Assembly (NCBI GenBank): GCA_964565805.1
Contig: CAZMGH010000008.1
Coordinates: 1 to 64,000, forward strand
Length of the DNA: 64,000 bases
Direction of reading: 5' to 3'
Source of the DNA: Catenibacillus sp964565805
GTDB lineage: Bacteria > Bacillota > Clostridia > Lachnospirales > Lachnospiraceae
Both the position numbers and the translations under genes were made by a program. Shown piece after piece: positions 34,464 through 42,868 of the stretch; position 1 is the stretch's first letter; each line of letters begins with the position of its first letter. The notes beneath the pieces were generated by a model, which made no database searches, was not told where the DNA came from, and saw nothing but the letters and a program-made list of their open reading frames with translations.

Positions 34464-35621
34464 ATGATCAGTACATATCAACAAAATTGTCCGGTTCTTT
34501 TTGGAGCGGACGCGGTCATGCAGCTACCGGAAAAAGTAACAGAAGCAGGCGGCACAAGGGCATTTTGTATCTTTGATAAGGGCGTAAAGAACTGCGGCAT
34601 TGCCGGTAAAATTATCAAAATCCTTGAAGACGGGGGGATCACCACAGATACCTTTGATGAAGTTATGCCGGATACCCCGGCATCTCAGGCAGATATTGCC
34701 GGAGGGAAGGCCCGGGAATTTGGCGCGGATATGGTTATTGGCATTGGCGGAGGAAGCTGCCTGGATATGGCAAAGGCTACAGCGATCCTCGTGGATAATG
34801 ATCTTCCTATCAATCAGTATTATGCTCAAAAGAATCATCCTCAGAATACCCAGACGCCTTTATTTTTAATACCCACAACATCGGGAACCGGGTCAGAAGT
34901 CACTGGCATGGCAGTGCTTTACGATGCGGAAACCAACCGAAAAGAGACGATCCTCAGAAAAGGGGCGCTGGCTATTGTGGATCCGATCCTGACGCTGACA
35001 GTTCCCCCGCAAGTGACAGCAGAAACCGGAATGGACGCCATGTCCCACGCTATTGAAAGCTACACAACCAATTGTGGGAATCCAAAATCTGAAATTCTTT
35101 CTCTTGCCGCAATAAAACTGGTATTTGAAAATCTTAAAAACGCGTGCTTTAACGGAGACGATCTGGAAGCAAGGACAAATTTATGTCTGGCCAGTAATCT
35201 TGCCGGAATAGCATTTAATGACGCCAGTGTTCATTTTGGACATGCGGCTGCTCATGAATTTGGCGTACAGTTCCATATGTCACACGGCGCTGCCTGTGCT
35301 CTGACTTTACCAGAAGTTGTCGCCTTTGCGGGAGATAAAGTTCCGGATAAGATCAGGAAAATTGCCGAGGTAATAAAGCTGGATATTCCGGATGACGCTT
35401 CCGGAGCGGAGATTGCGGAGCAAATCGCGGAAAAGATCCGTGACCTTATGCATTGCATTGGGATCCGTTCATTTAAAGACTACGGGATCCTCCGGGAACA
35501 GGCGGTCGCCTGTGCAAAGGGAGCTGTTGAAAATAACTGGTTTATAATATGCGCTTTGTCGCCGGTGGATATTCCTGTTATGGAAGAACTTATAGGGAAA
35601 ATGTACGATCATTTTTCCTAG
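34464..35621 (+). CDS. iron-containing alcohol dehydrogenase
   Basis: 385 aa, AGGAGAAGGAGG before the ATG. NAD-binding GIGGGSCLDMAK, TTSGTGSEVTG, then the metal region TGMDAMSHAIESY and HFGHAAAHEFGVQFHMSHGAACAL with the conserved His ligands. Family III Fe/Zn dehydrogenases reduce aldehydes or ketones, including lactaldehyde, butyraldehyde or maleylacetate. Last gene of the lyase operon, so probably the aldehyde or keto-reducing step. Confidence 0.88.
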   Translation: MISTYQQNCPVLFGADAVMQLPEKVTEAGGTRAFCIFDKGVKNCGIAGKIIKILEDGGITTDTFDEVMPDTPASQADIAGGKAREFGADMVIGIGGGSCLDMAKATAILVDNDLPINQYYAQKNHPQNTQTPLFLIPTTSGTGSEVTGMAVLYDAETNRKETILRKGALAIVDPILTLTVPPQVTAETGMDAMSHAIESYTTNCGNPKSEILSLAAIKLVFENLKNACFNGDDLEARTNLCLASNLAGIAFNDASVHFGHAAAHEFGVQFHMSHGAACALTLPEVVAFAGDKVPDKIRKIAEVIKLDIPDDASGAEIAEQIAEKIRDLMHCIGIRSFKDYGILREQAVACAKGAVENNWFIICALSPVDIPVMEELIGKMYDHFS

Positions 35622-35684
35622 ACACCTTTCCGGCGGTCTTGATAACGCCCTTGTGTTCCAGGTATTTGCCGGGGTTACATGTTG

Positions 35685-35719
35685 CCCCCGAACCATGCGC
35701 TTACTGTATGGTTCGGGGG
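35685..35719. terminator. hairpin downstream of the dehydrogenase gene
   Basis: A 12-bp perfect stem (CCCCCGAACCAT, ATGGTTCGGGGG) separates two convergent genes. No T-run follows on either strand (A-run on the plus side), so termination is likely but atypical. Confidence 0.45.
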
Positions 35720-35774
35720 TAAAAAACGGTCACACCAGTCCCTGGCCGACCGCCCGGCTGCCCGTAAATAGTAA

Positions 35775-37292
35775 CTAAAGCGCTTCCTCTTTCTTTATCT
35801 GTATAGCCATATAAGGCCGTCCCGGAAGTTCCACCTTAAATCTCCCCCGGACGATCCCCCGGTCTTCCCGGGTCATGTTCCATGTGTCCAGCACATACAA
35901 ATGAAACCTTGTCGTATCATCAAAATAATACGTTCTAAAAGACGGCCGCATAAAGCTGTAATAAATAAGATAATAATCCTGTACCGGCTTCATGTAAGCC
36001 CATGTCTCCTGAGGCACAGCTCTCACCTCATCACCGCCCCCTGCATAACGCAGTCCCAGTCCGGGAGTCTCGCAAAGAATATCATATAAAAATTTAAATC
36101 GCTTATGGCTCTCGCCGTGAAGCGCGCCGCCGTGGGACCACCACAAAACATTGTCCTCAGACATATAAGTTTCCCCGTGACCTGCGTATCCGCCCCGGCA
36201 GGCGGCTTCCCAAAACCGGCGCACCAGCTCTTCCCCTGTAATATTTCCCCAGCCGTGGGAAACATTTCCTTCATAGGCAATCTCGTCCAGAACCACAGGC
36301 TTCTGGTATTCCTCCCGCCAACGGTCCACATGTTCCGCGGTTTTATAAAAGTCCTGCCGCTGAATACTGCAATGGGTCACCCAAGGCCTCTTAAAATCAT
36401 AAAAAGGCTTGCAGTTATGAACAGATCTCATATGGTGATAAGGGTCTTTACGGCAGATAATGGCCGCGAAACGCTCCCAATCTTCCAGCGTTTTGTATTC
36501 GCATAAGTCATACTCATTGGCCAGGGACCACCACACATTATGAAAAGCTCCAAAACGGGCAGTCACATAGTTCAGATACAGATCATCCGCCTCTTTTGGC
36601 ATTTTAGAAAATCCCCACCGGTCATATGGATGCATCAGGATTAAATCTGCCTCAATCCCCATGTCTCCCAGTTTTTGGATACACTTTTCAATATGCCTGA
36701 AATGCTCCGGATTAAACCGGAAAAAATCCCAGTGATTCCCTTCGCTTTCCGGACCGTACTGAGAAAAATTATCCGGCGTCAGCACAGAAGGATCCATGGG
36801 CGTTCCTTCATAAGGATAAGACCTGGGTTCCCCCAGATTAAAGTCATAGTGCTTTGGGAAAACGCAAAAACGGATCTTGTTAAAAGCGCTTTCTTTTAAT
36901 GACTGAAACGTCTGGCGGATCAGAGCATCCGACTGAAGCTCCCACACATAACAGGTTGTCCCGATACTGTAATAAGGCGTTCCGTCCGCATAGGCCATAT
37001 GAAAGGTATTTGCCGTCCGCACTGGTCCGTGATTGCCGGGAAGCGCCGGGCCAACCTGAAACGCGCCGGCTTGCGTTCCTCCAAAATCTGAAACGATTTC
37101 ATAGGTATAATCCCCTTCAAAAGACGGCATAAACCGGACTTTATAAATACCATCGCCGTCATAAAAGCCATCCGCTTCCACAGTTTCATTTTTCCCGGTA
37201 AATCTTCCCCGGATCCAATGGTCCGTAAATGGGTTGCCTTCCCGCGGCCCTTCTATTTTTACTTCAAAAACACTCCAACGTGAAATTCCCAA
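35775..37292 (-). CDS. DUF5060/DUF4038 glycoside hydrolase (GH140 apiosidase-like)
   Basis: 505 aa, TTG start at 37292 behind GGGGAG. The N-terminal beta-sandwich (VFEVKIEGPREGNPF, GFYDGDGIYKVRFMPSFEGDYTYEI) is DUF5060. A TIM barrel of the DUF4038 type follows, with the probable acid/base Glu260 in WSLANEYDL and nucleophile in VVLDEIAYEG. A C-terminal beta domain completes it. No signal peptide. GH140 members cut apiose links in pectin; the exact substrate here is unknown. It is divergent from the sensor kinase, and the nearby transporter probably imports its substrate. Confidence 0.78.
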   Translation of the reverse strand: MGISRWSVFEVKIEGPREGNPFTDHWIRGRFTGKNETVEADGFYDGDGIYKVRFMPSFEGDYTYEIVSDFGGTQAGAFQVGPALPGNHGPVRTANTFHMAYADGTPYYSIGTTCYVWELQSDALIRQTFQSLKESAFNKIRFCVFPKHYDFNLGEPRSYPYEGTPMDPSVLTPDNFSQYGPESEGNHWDFFRFNPEHFRHIEKCIQKLGDMGIEADLILMHPYDRWGFSKMPKEADDLYLNYVTARFGAFHNVWWSLANEYDLCEYKTLEDWERFAAIICRKDPYHHMRSVHNCKPFYDFKRPWVTHCSIQRQDFYKTAEHVDRWREEYQKPVVLDEIAYEGNVSHGWGNITGEELVRRFWEAACRGGYAGHGETYMSEDNVLWWSHGGALHGESHKRFKFLYDILCETPGLGLRYAGGGDEVRAVPQETWAYMKPVQDYYLIYYSFMRPSFRTYYFDDTTRFHLYVLDTWNMTREDRGIVRGRFKVELPGRPYMAIQIKKEEAL

Positions 37293-37429
37293 ATCATTTC
37301 TCCCCTTCCTATAATTTCAGGTTTTTCTGAGACAAAATTTGTTCCAGCCTTTAAAAATTCCCCCAGATTTTTTGAAGATATGGTATAATTCTTAAAAAAA
37401 TCATCTGTTTAATTTGGGAGGATTCGGGC

Positions 37430-39079
37430 TTGAAACACAAAAATTACAGTCTTATAAAAGTCCTTCAGGGTCTTTATGTGTCTATCACCCTGCTTTTACT
37501 TGGAATATTGTTTATATATACCTTTTATAGTCTTGCCACTGTCCGGTCACAGTATAAAAGCGCCCAAACCCAGACTATGAATCTTTATGTGAGCGATGTG
37601 GATGAGGCTCTTCAAAAAATCTCATCTGTACTAATGTCCTACTATCTGCAAAATACATTTAATAGTCTATCCGATCTGAACGAGTCTGAGCTGTTTTTTG
37701 AAAAACAGCAGATCCAGCAGCAGCTGTCCACTTCCATCCTTTTTCTGAATTACTGCGAAGGACTGTTTTATTATGATTACACAAATCAGGAATACTGTTA
37801 TGCTTTTTCCTCAGAAAGCCAGCGCAGCCAGACCTATGATACCCGTCTGAAAATCCCTGAAATCGTTATGGATCTGATCGCTGAGGATGGCTCTGATTCC
37901 AAAGCCGGATGGTATATCGCCACACTGGAGGATACGCCTTATATTTTTTATCTCCAGTGGAAAGACGGCATTTGCGTCGGTTCCTGGATCCAGGCTCAAA
38001 GTCTCCTTCCGGATATGTCCTCCGGCGTCTTTCGCTCGGAAACGATATTGTGTTTGAAAGATCATAGCGAAACCGTTTTATGCGGAACCGATGATTTCAG
38101 CAAGGTTTCCGATCGCCCATCGGATTTTATCACCCTTTCCGTGCAGCTGGATACGCTCCCGCTAAAGCTTGAACTGTACGCCCCCAAATACAGCTATTTA
38201 TCCACAATGAGCGGAGGACTTAAAGGACTTCTTATGATCACCGTTGTTGCTTTAATGACGATCCCGGCCATTTACCACCTGATGAAGCGTATTGTCAAAC
38301 GGCCGTTAAATCAGGTATTATACAGTATTTCCCAATACGAATCCGGCCACAGCGATTATGTTCCATCGGATGAGGGCATGCCCGGCGAGATCATCCAGGT
38401 CAATCATGCCCTTACAAATATGTATCAGGAAATCCAGGCTCTTAAGATTGATATTTATGAAAAACAGCTGACCCTTAAAGACATCCATCTTCAATACCTG
38501 CAGCATCAGATCAAACCCCACTTTGTCATTAACCTGTTAAATACGGTCAGCCTGATGGCCCAGATGAATGAAACCCGGCAGATCATTTCCGTCCTTACCT
38601 ATTTGTCTGACTATATGCGCAATATGATCAATACAAATATACGGACAACCACTCTATCCGAGGAGCTTAAACAGCTGAACAACTATCTGAAGCTCCAGGA
38701 AATCCGTTATCCGGACCAGGTAACTGTAGAATATAAGATCGATCCTGCCCTTGAATCCTTTGAGATCCCTGTACTGACGCTTCAGACACTTGTGGAAAAC
38801 AGCTTTAAACACGCCCTGGATCCGGAGCATCCTTTGAAAATATGGATCAGCGCCTTTTCTGAACCCGGTCATGTGATCATTATCGCCAGAGATAACGGAT
38901 GCGGTTTTCCGGACGATGTGCTGGATAAATTTAATGCCCATCCCCAGGATACCGGGGACGGACATCATATCGGCCTTATTAATATACGCCAAAGGCTAAA
39001 CCTGGAATACCCGGATCAGGCATCCATGACTCTGCGCAACGATCAAGGCGGCGTCGTGATCATCTGTCTGCCCAGATAA
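37430..39079 (+). CDS. sensor histidine kinase, YesM/LytS type
   Basis: 549 aa, TTG start with GGGAGG. Two membrane helices (about residues 10-31 and 260-285) bracket an extracellular sensor. After a HAMP-like linker comes the His_kinase domain with the phospho-accepting His in LQHQIKPHFVINLLN, then the ATPase with N box VENSFKHAL and G box DNGCGFPDD. It probably signals to the AraC-type response regulator at 42869, across the transporter operon, to induce sugar uptake. Confidence 0.9.
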   Translation: MKHKNYSLIKVLQGLYVSITLLLLGILFIYTFYSLATVRSQYKSAQTQTMNLYVSDVDEALQKISSVLMSYYLQNTFNSLSDLNESELFFEKQQIQQQLSTSILFLNYCEGLFYYDYTNQEYCYAFSSESQRSQTYDTRLKIPEIVMDLIAEDGSDSKAGWYIATLEDTPYIFYLQWKDGICVGSWIQAQSLLPDMSSGVFRSETILCLKDHSETVLCGTDDFSKVSDRPSDFITLSVQLDTLPLKLELYAPKYSYLSTMSGGLKGLLMITVVALMTIPAIYHLMKRIVKRPLNQVLYSISQYESGHSDYVPSDEGMPGEIIQVNHALTNMYQEIQALKIDIYEKQLTLKDIHLQYLQHQIKPHFVINLLNTVSLMAQMNETRQIISVLTYLSDYMRNMINTNIRTTTLSEELKQLNNYLKLQEIRYPDQVTVEYKIDPALESFEIPVLTLQTLVENSFKHALDPEHPLKIWISAFSEPGHVIIIARDNGCGFPDDVLDKFNAHPQDTGDGHHIGLINIRQRLNLEYPDQASMTLRNDQGGVVIICLPR

Positions 39080-39103
39080 AACTGCATAAACCGCTGACAG
39101 CGG

Positions 39104-40000
39104 TCAGCCTTTCACTGCGCCTACAGTCATGCCTTTGACAAAATATTTTTGAAAGAACGGATAAAACACCATAATGGGAACGACACCGATCACAGCCATA
39201 GCCATTCGCATAGCAGAACTTGGTAGGATCGTATTGGAAGACCCGACTAATGAGGCGCTATCCGAGGATGCAAGGTAACTAACGCTTTGCATCATACGGT
39301 TAAGCAGATTTTGAAGACTGAATAATTTAGAATCGGTAATATAATATAAGCCATTGGTCCAGTCATTCCAGTAGCCGATGCCTACAAACAGACCCACCGT
39401 TGCCAGGATCGGTAGGGACAGGGGAAGAATCACCTTAAAATACGTCCGAAATTCCCCTGCCCCGTCGATCTTGGCCGCTTCGATCAGTTCCATAGGAATA
39501 TTGGTCTTAAAATAATTTTTCATCAGCATAATATAAAACGCATTTAAAAGAAGGGATGGAAAGATCAACGCCCATATGGTGTTTTTAATCTGGAAAAATT
39601 GAGTCCATAACATATAGGTAGGTACCAGACCGCCGTTAAAGAGCATGGTAAAAAATACAACAAAAGACAGTACATTTCTTAATTTGAAATCCGGACGGGA
39701 CAAGGGATAGGCCAGCATAGGGCCAATGATCAGAGACAGCGCCGTACCTACAATGGTCACAAAAACAGTCACCCCGTAAGATCTGAAAACCGTAGCCGCC
39801 TGGTTGATCAAATAGGCATAAGCATCCAGGCTAAACTTTGTGGGCCAGAAATTATAGCCATTGTTGATCAGTGCCATCTCATCTGTAAATGATGAGCTGA
39901 TCAGCAGTAAAAACGGCAAGATACAGCTAAGAACCAATAGGATCAAAATTACATTGATCACAATCTGAAAAACCGTTTCTCCTTTAATTTTCCTTTTCAT
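39104..40000 (-). CDS. CUT1 sugar ABC permease (LplC/YtcP type)
   Basis: 298 aa, six membrane helices, EAA loop LIEAAKIDGAGEFRTYFKVILP, ending FVKGMTVGAVKG. Close homologue of the permease at 19309. Converges with the kinase gene; a short hairpin (ACCGCT/AGCGGT, about 39088-39103) lies between them. Third gene of the second transporter operon. Confidence 0.9.
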   Translation of the reverse strand: MKRKIKGETVFQIVINVILILLVLSCILPFLLLISSSFTDEMALINNGYNFWPTKFSLDAYAYLINQAATVFRSYGVTVFVTIVGTALSLIIGPMLAYPLSRPDFKLRNVLSFVVFFTMLFNGGLVPTYMLWTQFFQIKNTIWALIFPSLLLNAFYIMLMKNYFKTNIPMELIEAAKIDGAGEFRTYFKVILPLSLPILATVGLFVGIGYWNDWTNGLYYITDSKLFSLQNLLNRMMQSVSYLASSDSASLVGSSNTILPSSAMRMAMAVIGVVPIMVFYPFFQKYFVKGMTVGAVKG

Positions 40001-40011
40001 CTTTCCACCTC

Positions 40012-40953
40012 CTAGAACAGGGCATTATCCGCATCGATCCTGCGCACCACCAGATTCGCGCCAAGAACAAGGATAAATCCTACAACAGACTGATACAAAC
40101 CTGCGGCGCTGGCCATGCCAATATCGTTATTGAGCATTAGCGCCCGGTAAACATAGGTATCGATCGTATTCGTCACGCTAAAGAGCGCTCCCTGATTCAT
40201 AGGCACCTGCAAAAACAGGCCAAAATCCGAGTAGAAAATACGACCCACATTCATTAACGTTAATGTAATGATCGTAGGCTTAAGAAGAGGAAGGGTGATA
40301 TAACGGATCTGCTTCATTTTTCCTGCCCCATCCACCATCGCCGCTTCATATAAACTCCGGTCAATTCCTAAAATGGATGAAAAATAAATAATGGATGTAT
40401 ATCCCATGGTTTTCCATACATATACAAGGATCAGGATAAACGGCCAATATTTCGGTTCTGAGTAAAAGGATATGGATTCTTTTCCCAAAGCGCCTAAAAT
40501 ACTGTGATTAATAAAACCTGTGTCGCTGTTTAAAAACGCGTAAACAATATAGGCAATAATGATAATAGAAATCAGGTGCGGGAGAAGCAAAATGGTCTGA
40601 TAAAATTTCATAAGGACCTTTTTCGTCACTTCACTAAGCATGATCGCCACTGCCACACAGACGATAATATTCAGCACAATAAATGCTAAGTTATATAAGA
40701 TCGTATTTCGTGTAATAATAAACGCATCCTCTGTTTTAAACAAATAGGTAAAGTTTTTTAAGCCAATCCAGTCGGATGCAAAAATCCCTTTTCTGTAATC
40801 AATATCTTTAAAGGCAATAAACAGACCGCCAATGGGTATGTAATTATTAATAAATAAATAGGTCAGTCCCGGAAGAGTCATGACCAGCAGAGGAATCTGA
40901 CGGATCCAACCTTTTTTTCGCTTTGCTACTTTTGATTTTGCCGGTACTTCCAC
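40012..40953 (-). CDS. CUT1 sugar ABC permease (LplB type)
   Basis: 313 aa, standard length, beginning directly with the permease (IPLLVMTLPGLTYLFINNYIPIGGLFIAFK). EAA loop YEAAMVDGAGKMKQIRYITLP. It has no N-terminal extension, unlike its homologue at 20233. 11 bp upstream of its partner permease. No ATPase gene nearby. Confidence 0.9.
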   Translation of the reverse strand: MEVPAKSKVAKRKKGWIRQIPLLVMTLPGLTYLFINNYIPIGGLFIAFKDIDYRKGIFASDWIGLKNFTYLFKTEDAFIITRNTILYNLAFIVLNIIVCVAVAIMLSEVTKKVLMKFYQTILLLPHLISIIIIAYIVYAFLNSDTGFINHSILGALGKESISFYSEPKYWPFILILVYVWKTMGYTSIIYFSSILGIDRSLYEAAMVDGAGKMKQIRYITLPLLKPTIITLTLMNVGRIFYSDFGLFLQVPMNQGALFSVTNTIDTYVYRALMLNNDIGMASAAGLYQSVVGFILVLGANLVVRRIDADNALF

Positions 40954-41027
40954 AACAAAAACCTCCCTTTAATCCTCTGATACCAAGGGCCGCCCCATTT
41001 AAATCTGCGGCAGCCCCTGTAATCTCT

Positions 41028-42575
41028 TTATTCCGCCGACGTCTGGCTTGCCAGCCATTCATCATACTGACTCTGTTTTTCCGCGATAACCTCATTAATC
41101 CCGCTTTTTTCCAGTTTCTCAATAAATTCCGGCAACGTGGTTTCAGGATCAAGCTGACCTTTTTCAAGTCCGTCACAATATTCCTCCAGCACAGAACTGC
41201 ACGCTGCCACCTCTGTCTTTACATCCGAAGGATCATAAGAAAAACCGAGGCAGGATACCGGGGTTGCTGCTTCTGTAAAGGCCCGCATTTCATCCGTAGT
41301 CAGCGTTACCGGTTCATGGGTCTTTAACAGCCACATATTTCCGTACATATAGGTTTGATCCGCAGGATAGGCGCTTGATGAGGCGGTCACGCCTTCAGGA
41401 TAGTCAATGTTCCCGTCATCGTTAGTGACATAATGCTCGCCTTCAATACCGTAAGCTAAAAGATTAACCAGTTCCTCATTCGTATAAAGCATATTTAAAA
41501 ATTTCATAGCGGCTTCCGGTTCCGTGGAGGTTACCGGGATACAATAAGCGAACTTGGTAATTTCTGCTGTATCAATCGTCGGTGATTTCAAATTTACCGA
41601 ATAAAACTCCACGCCATTGGTTTCGCCAACATAATTATCCTGTCCGGAATTGATCGTGTAAGCAAACAACCGGCCGCTGCTTAACAGGGAGCCTGCAGAT
41701 TCTGTCGTTGTCGCTGCATCCTTCATAATATAGCCGGCCTGATTCCAGTCGTACATTACCTGGCAGATTTTTGCGTAAGACTCGGAAGTATACAAATTGG
41801 TGATCTTATCATCTCCGCCCATTAAAACACCCAGTCCATCAGACAGGGAATCGTGATTCACCGCTACATCCACGGCCCATGGATACAAAATTTCTATATT
41901 CGGCTCATTTTCTTTAATGACCTGGAAAATGTTGGTCAGGATCTCAAAATTCTCATCCATATCCAAAACATCATCGACCATGGTAATTTTCTCCAGTTCA
42001 TCCTGAAGATCATACTTGTCGATCAAATCCTTGCGCAGCTGCAGCCCCCAGGTGCTCGCTTTTGTTCCATTGGTGGTGATCGCGTAAATTTCTCCGCTGA
42101 CGGTGGTTCCTGCCCAGTATTCCTCAGGAACAGTTTCTAAAATATCCTGACCATATTCATTTAAAAGATCATCCAGAGCATAAAGCTGATTTTGGTTCAA
42201 TAAAGTAGACCATATATTGGATCCCGCAGTGGTAATAATATCCATCTTTTCCTGGCTGGCCATGATCAAACTGATCTGATTGGAATAATCGGAAAACGCT
42301 ACCGGATTTAAGGTTACATGGACGCCAATCTCTGCCTCTGTCAGTTCATTCACCGCGTCTTCTACTGCCTGAAGATCCTCCGGGATCATACCGGACATTT
42401 GGGCATACATCCAGGTAATATACTTAATTTCTCCCGTATCCCCGCTCTCGCTGCTGGCGCTCCCGTCGGACGAAGTATCTCCTGAACTGCTGCTGTTTCC
42501 TCCGCCGCACCCGGCCAGACACCCGGCGGCCAGAACTCCTGCCATAAGTATAGCAGCCAACTTTTTTAATTTCAT
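41028..42575 (-). CDS. CUT1 sugar ABC transporter substrate-binding lipoprotein
   Basis: 515 aa from the ATG at 42575 (GAAGGGGAG); the frame extends further upstream but without a start signal. Lipobox within VLAAGCLAGC, a Ser/Gly linker, then the LplA-like binding fold, ending SQYDEWLASQTSAE. First gene of the transporter operon. A GC-rich imperfect hairpin lies between it and the permease gene (40954-41027). Probably binds an oligosaccharide related to the GH140-like enzyme. Confidence 0.9.
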   Translation of the reverse strand: MKLKKLAAILMAGVLAAGCLAGCGGGNSSSSGDTSSDGSASSESGDTGEIKYITWMYAQMSGMIPEDLQAVEDAVNELTEAEIGVHVTLNPVAFSDYSNQISLIMASQEKMDIITTAGSNIWSTLLNQNQLYALDDLLNEYGQDILETVPEEYWAGTTVSGEIYAITTNGTKASTWGLQLRKDLIDKYDLQDELEKITMVDDVLDMDENFEILTNIFQVIKENEPNIEILYPWAVDVAVNHDSLSDGLGVLMGGDDKITNLYTSESYAKICQVMYDWNQAGYIMKDAATTTESAGSLLSSGRLFAYTINSGQDNYVGETNGVEFYSVNLKSPTIDTAEITKFAYCIPVTSTEPEAAMKFLNMLYTNEELVNLLAYGIEGEHYVTNDDGNIDYPEGVTASSSAYPADQTYMYGNMWLLKTHEPVTLTTDEMRAFTEAATPVSCLGFSYDPSDVKTEVAACSSVLEEYCDGLEKGQLDPETTLPEFIEKLEKSGINEVIAEKQSQYDEWLASQTSAE

Positions 42576-42625
42576 TTTGTTCTCCCCTTCCTTAAACACT
42601 CTGTGTTTTCGTTTGATGATACAAG

Positions 42626-42668
42626 TATATCGGATAAGTCCGCACTTTTCTTTAAAAAATCCGATATA
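42626..42668. promoter_or_regulatory. inverted repeat operator upstream of the transporter operon
   Basis: Perfect 10-bp inverted repeat TATATCGGAT (42626-42635) and ATCCGATATA (42659-42668), centres 33 bp apart. The left arm overlaps a minus-strand TATACT (-10) with no good -35, 51 bp before the binding-protein start. The half-site TATCGGAT also occurs at 62041-62048 upstream of the second deglycosidase pair. Likely an activator site; the protein is not identified. Confidence 0.5.
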
Positions 42669-42754
42669 AACTGACACAGAATTTACCTTCCCCCTTTTCT
42701 TTCCCCTATAATACATAAAGATCTGAATTTTAACCCAGGTCCATTGTTCTTTTT

Positions 42755-42778
42755 TCGTATATTTTATCACATATACGA
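42755..42778. promoter_or_regulatory. second inverted repeat upstream of the transporter operon
   Basis: TCGTATAT, 8 nt, ATATACGA: a perfect 8-bp inverted repeat about 180 bp before the binding-protein gene. The left arm and spacer recur nearly unchanged at 7273-7293, between the two RNA-like repeats. Candidate regulatory site. Confidence 0.4.
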
Positions 42779-42809
42779 CCAGAAACAGCGCTTGCCAGGC
42801 GTATCGCGC

Positions 42810-42863
42810 AAAAAGCAGTCAGCTACAGGATCTTTTATGATCCTAGTACGCTGACTGCTTTTT
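42810..42863 (-). terminator. terminator of the response-regulator gene
   Basis: A 14-bp outer stem (AAAAAGCAGTCAGC, GCTGACTGCTTTTT) encloses a second hairpin (AGGATC/GATCCT). T-runs are present on both strands, 5 bp past the regulator stop. Confidence 0.8.
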
Positions 42864-42868
42864 TCATG

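Noticed and set aside
41028..42770. Longer 580-aa version of the binding protein
   Set aside because: The extra 65 residues precede a perfect lipoprotein signal peptide whose ATG at 42575 has its own ribosome binding site.
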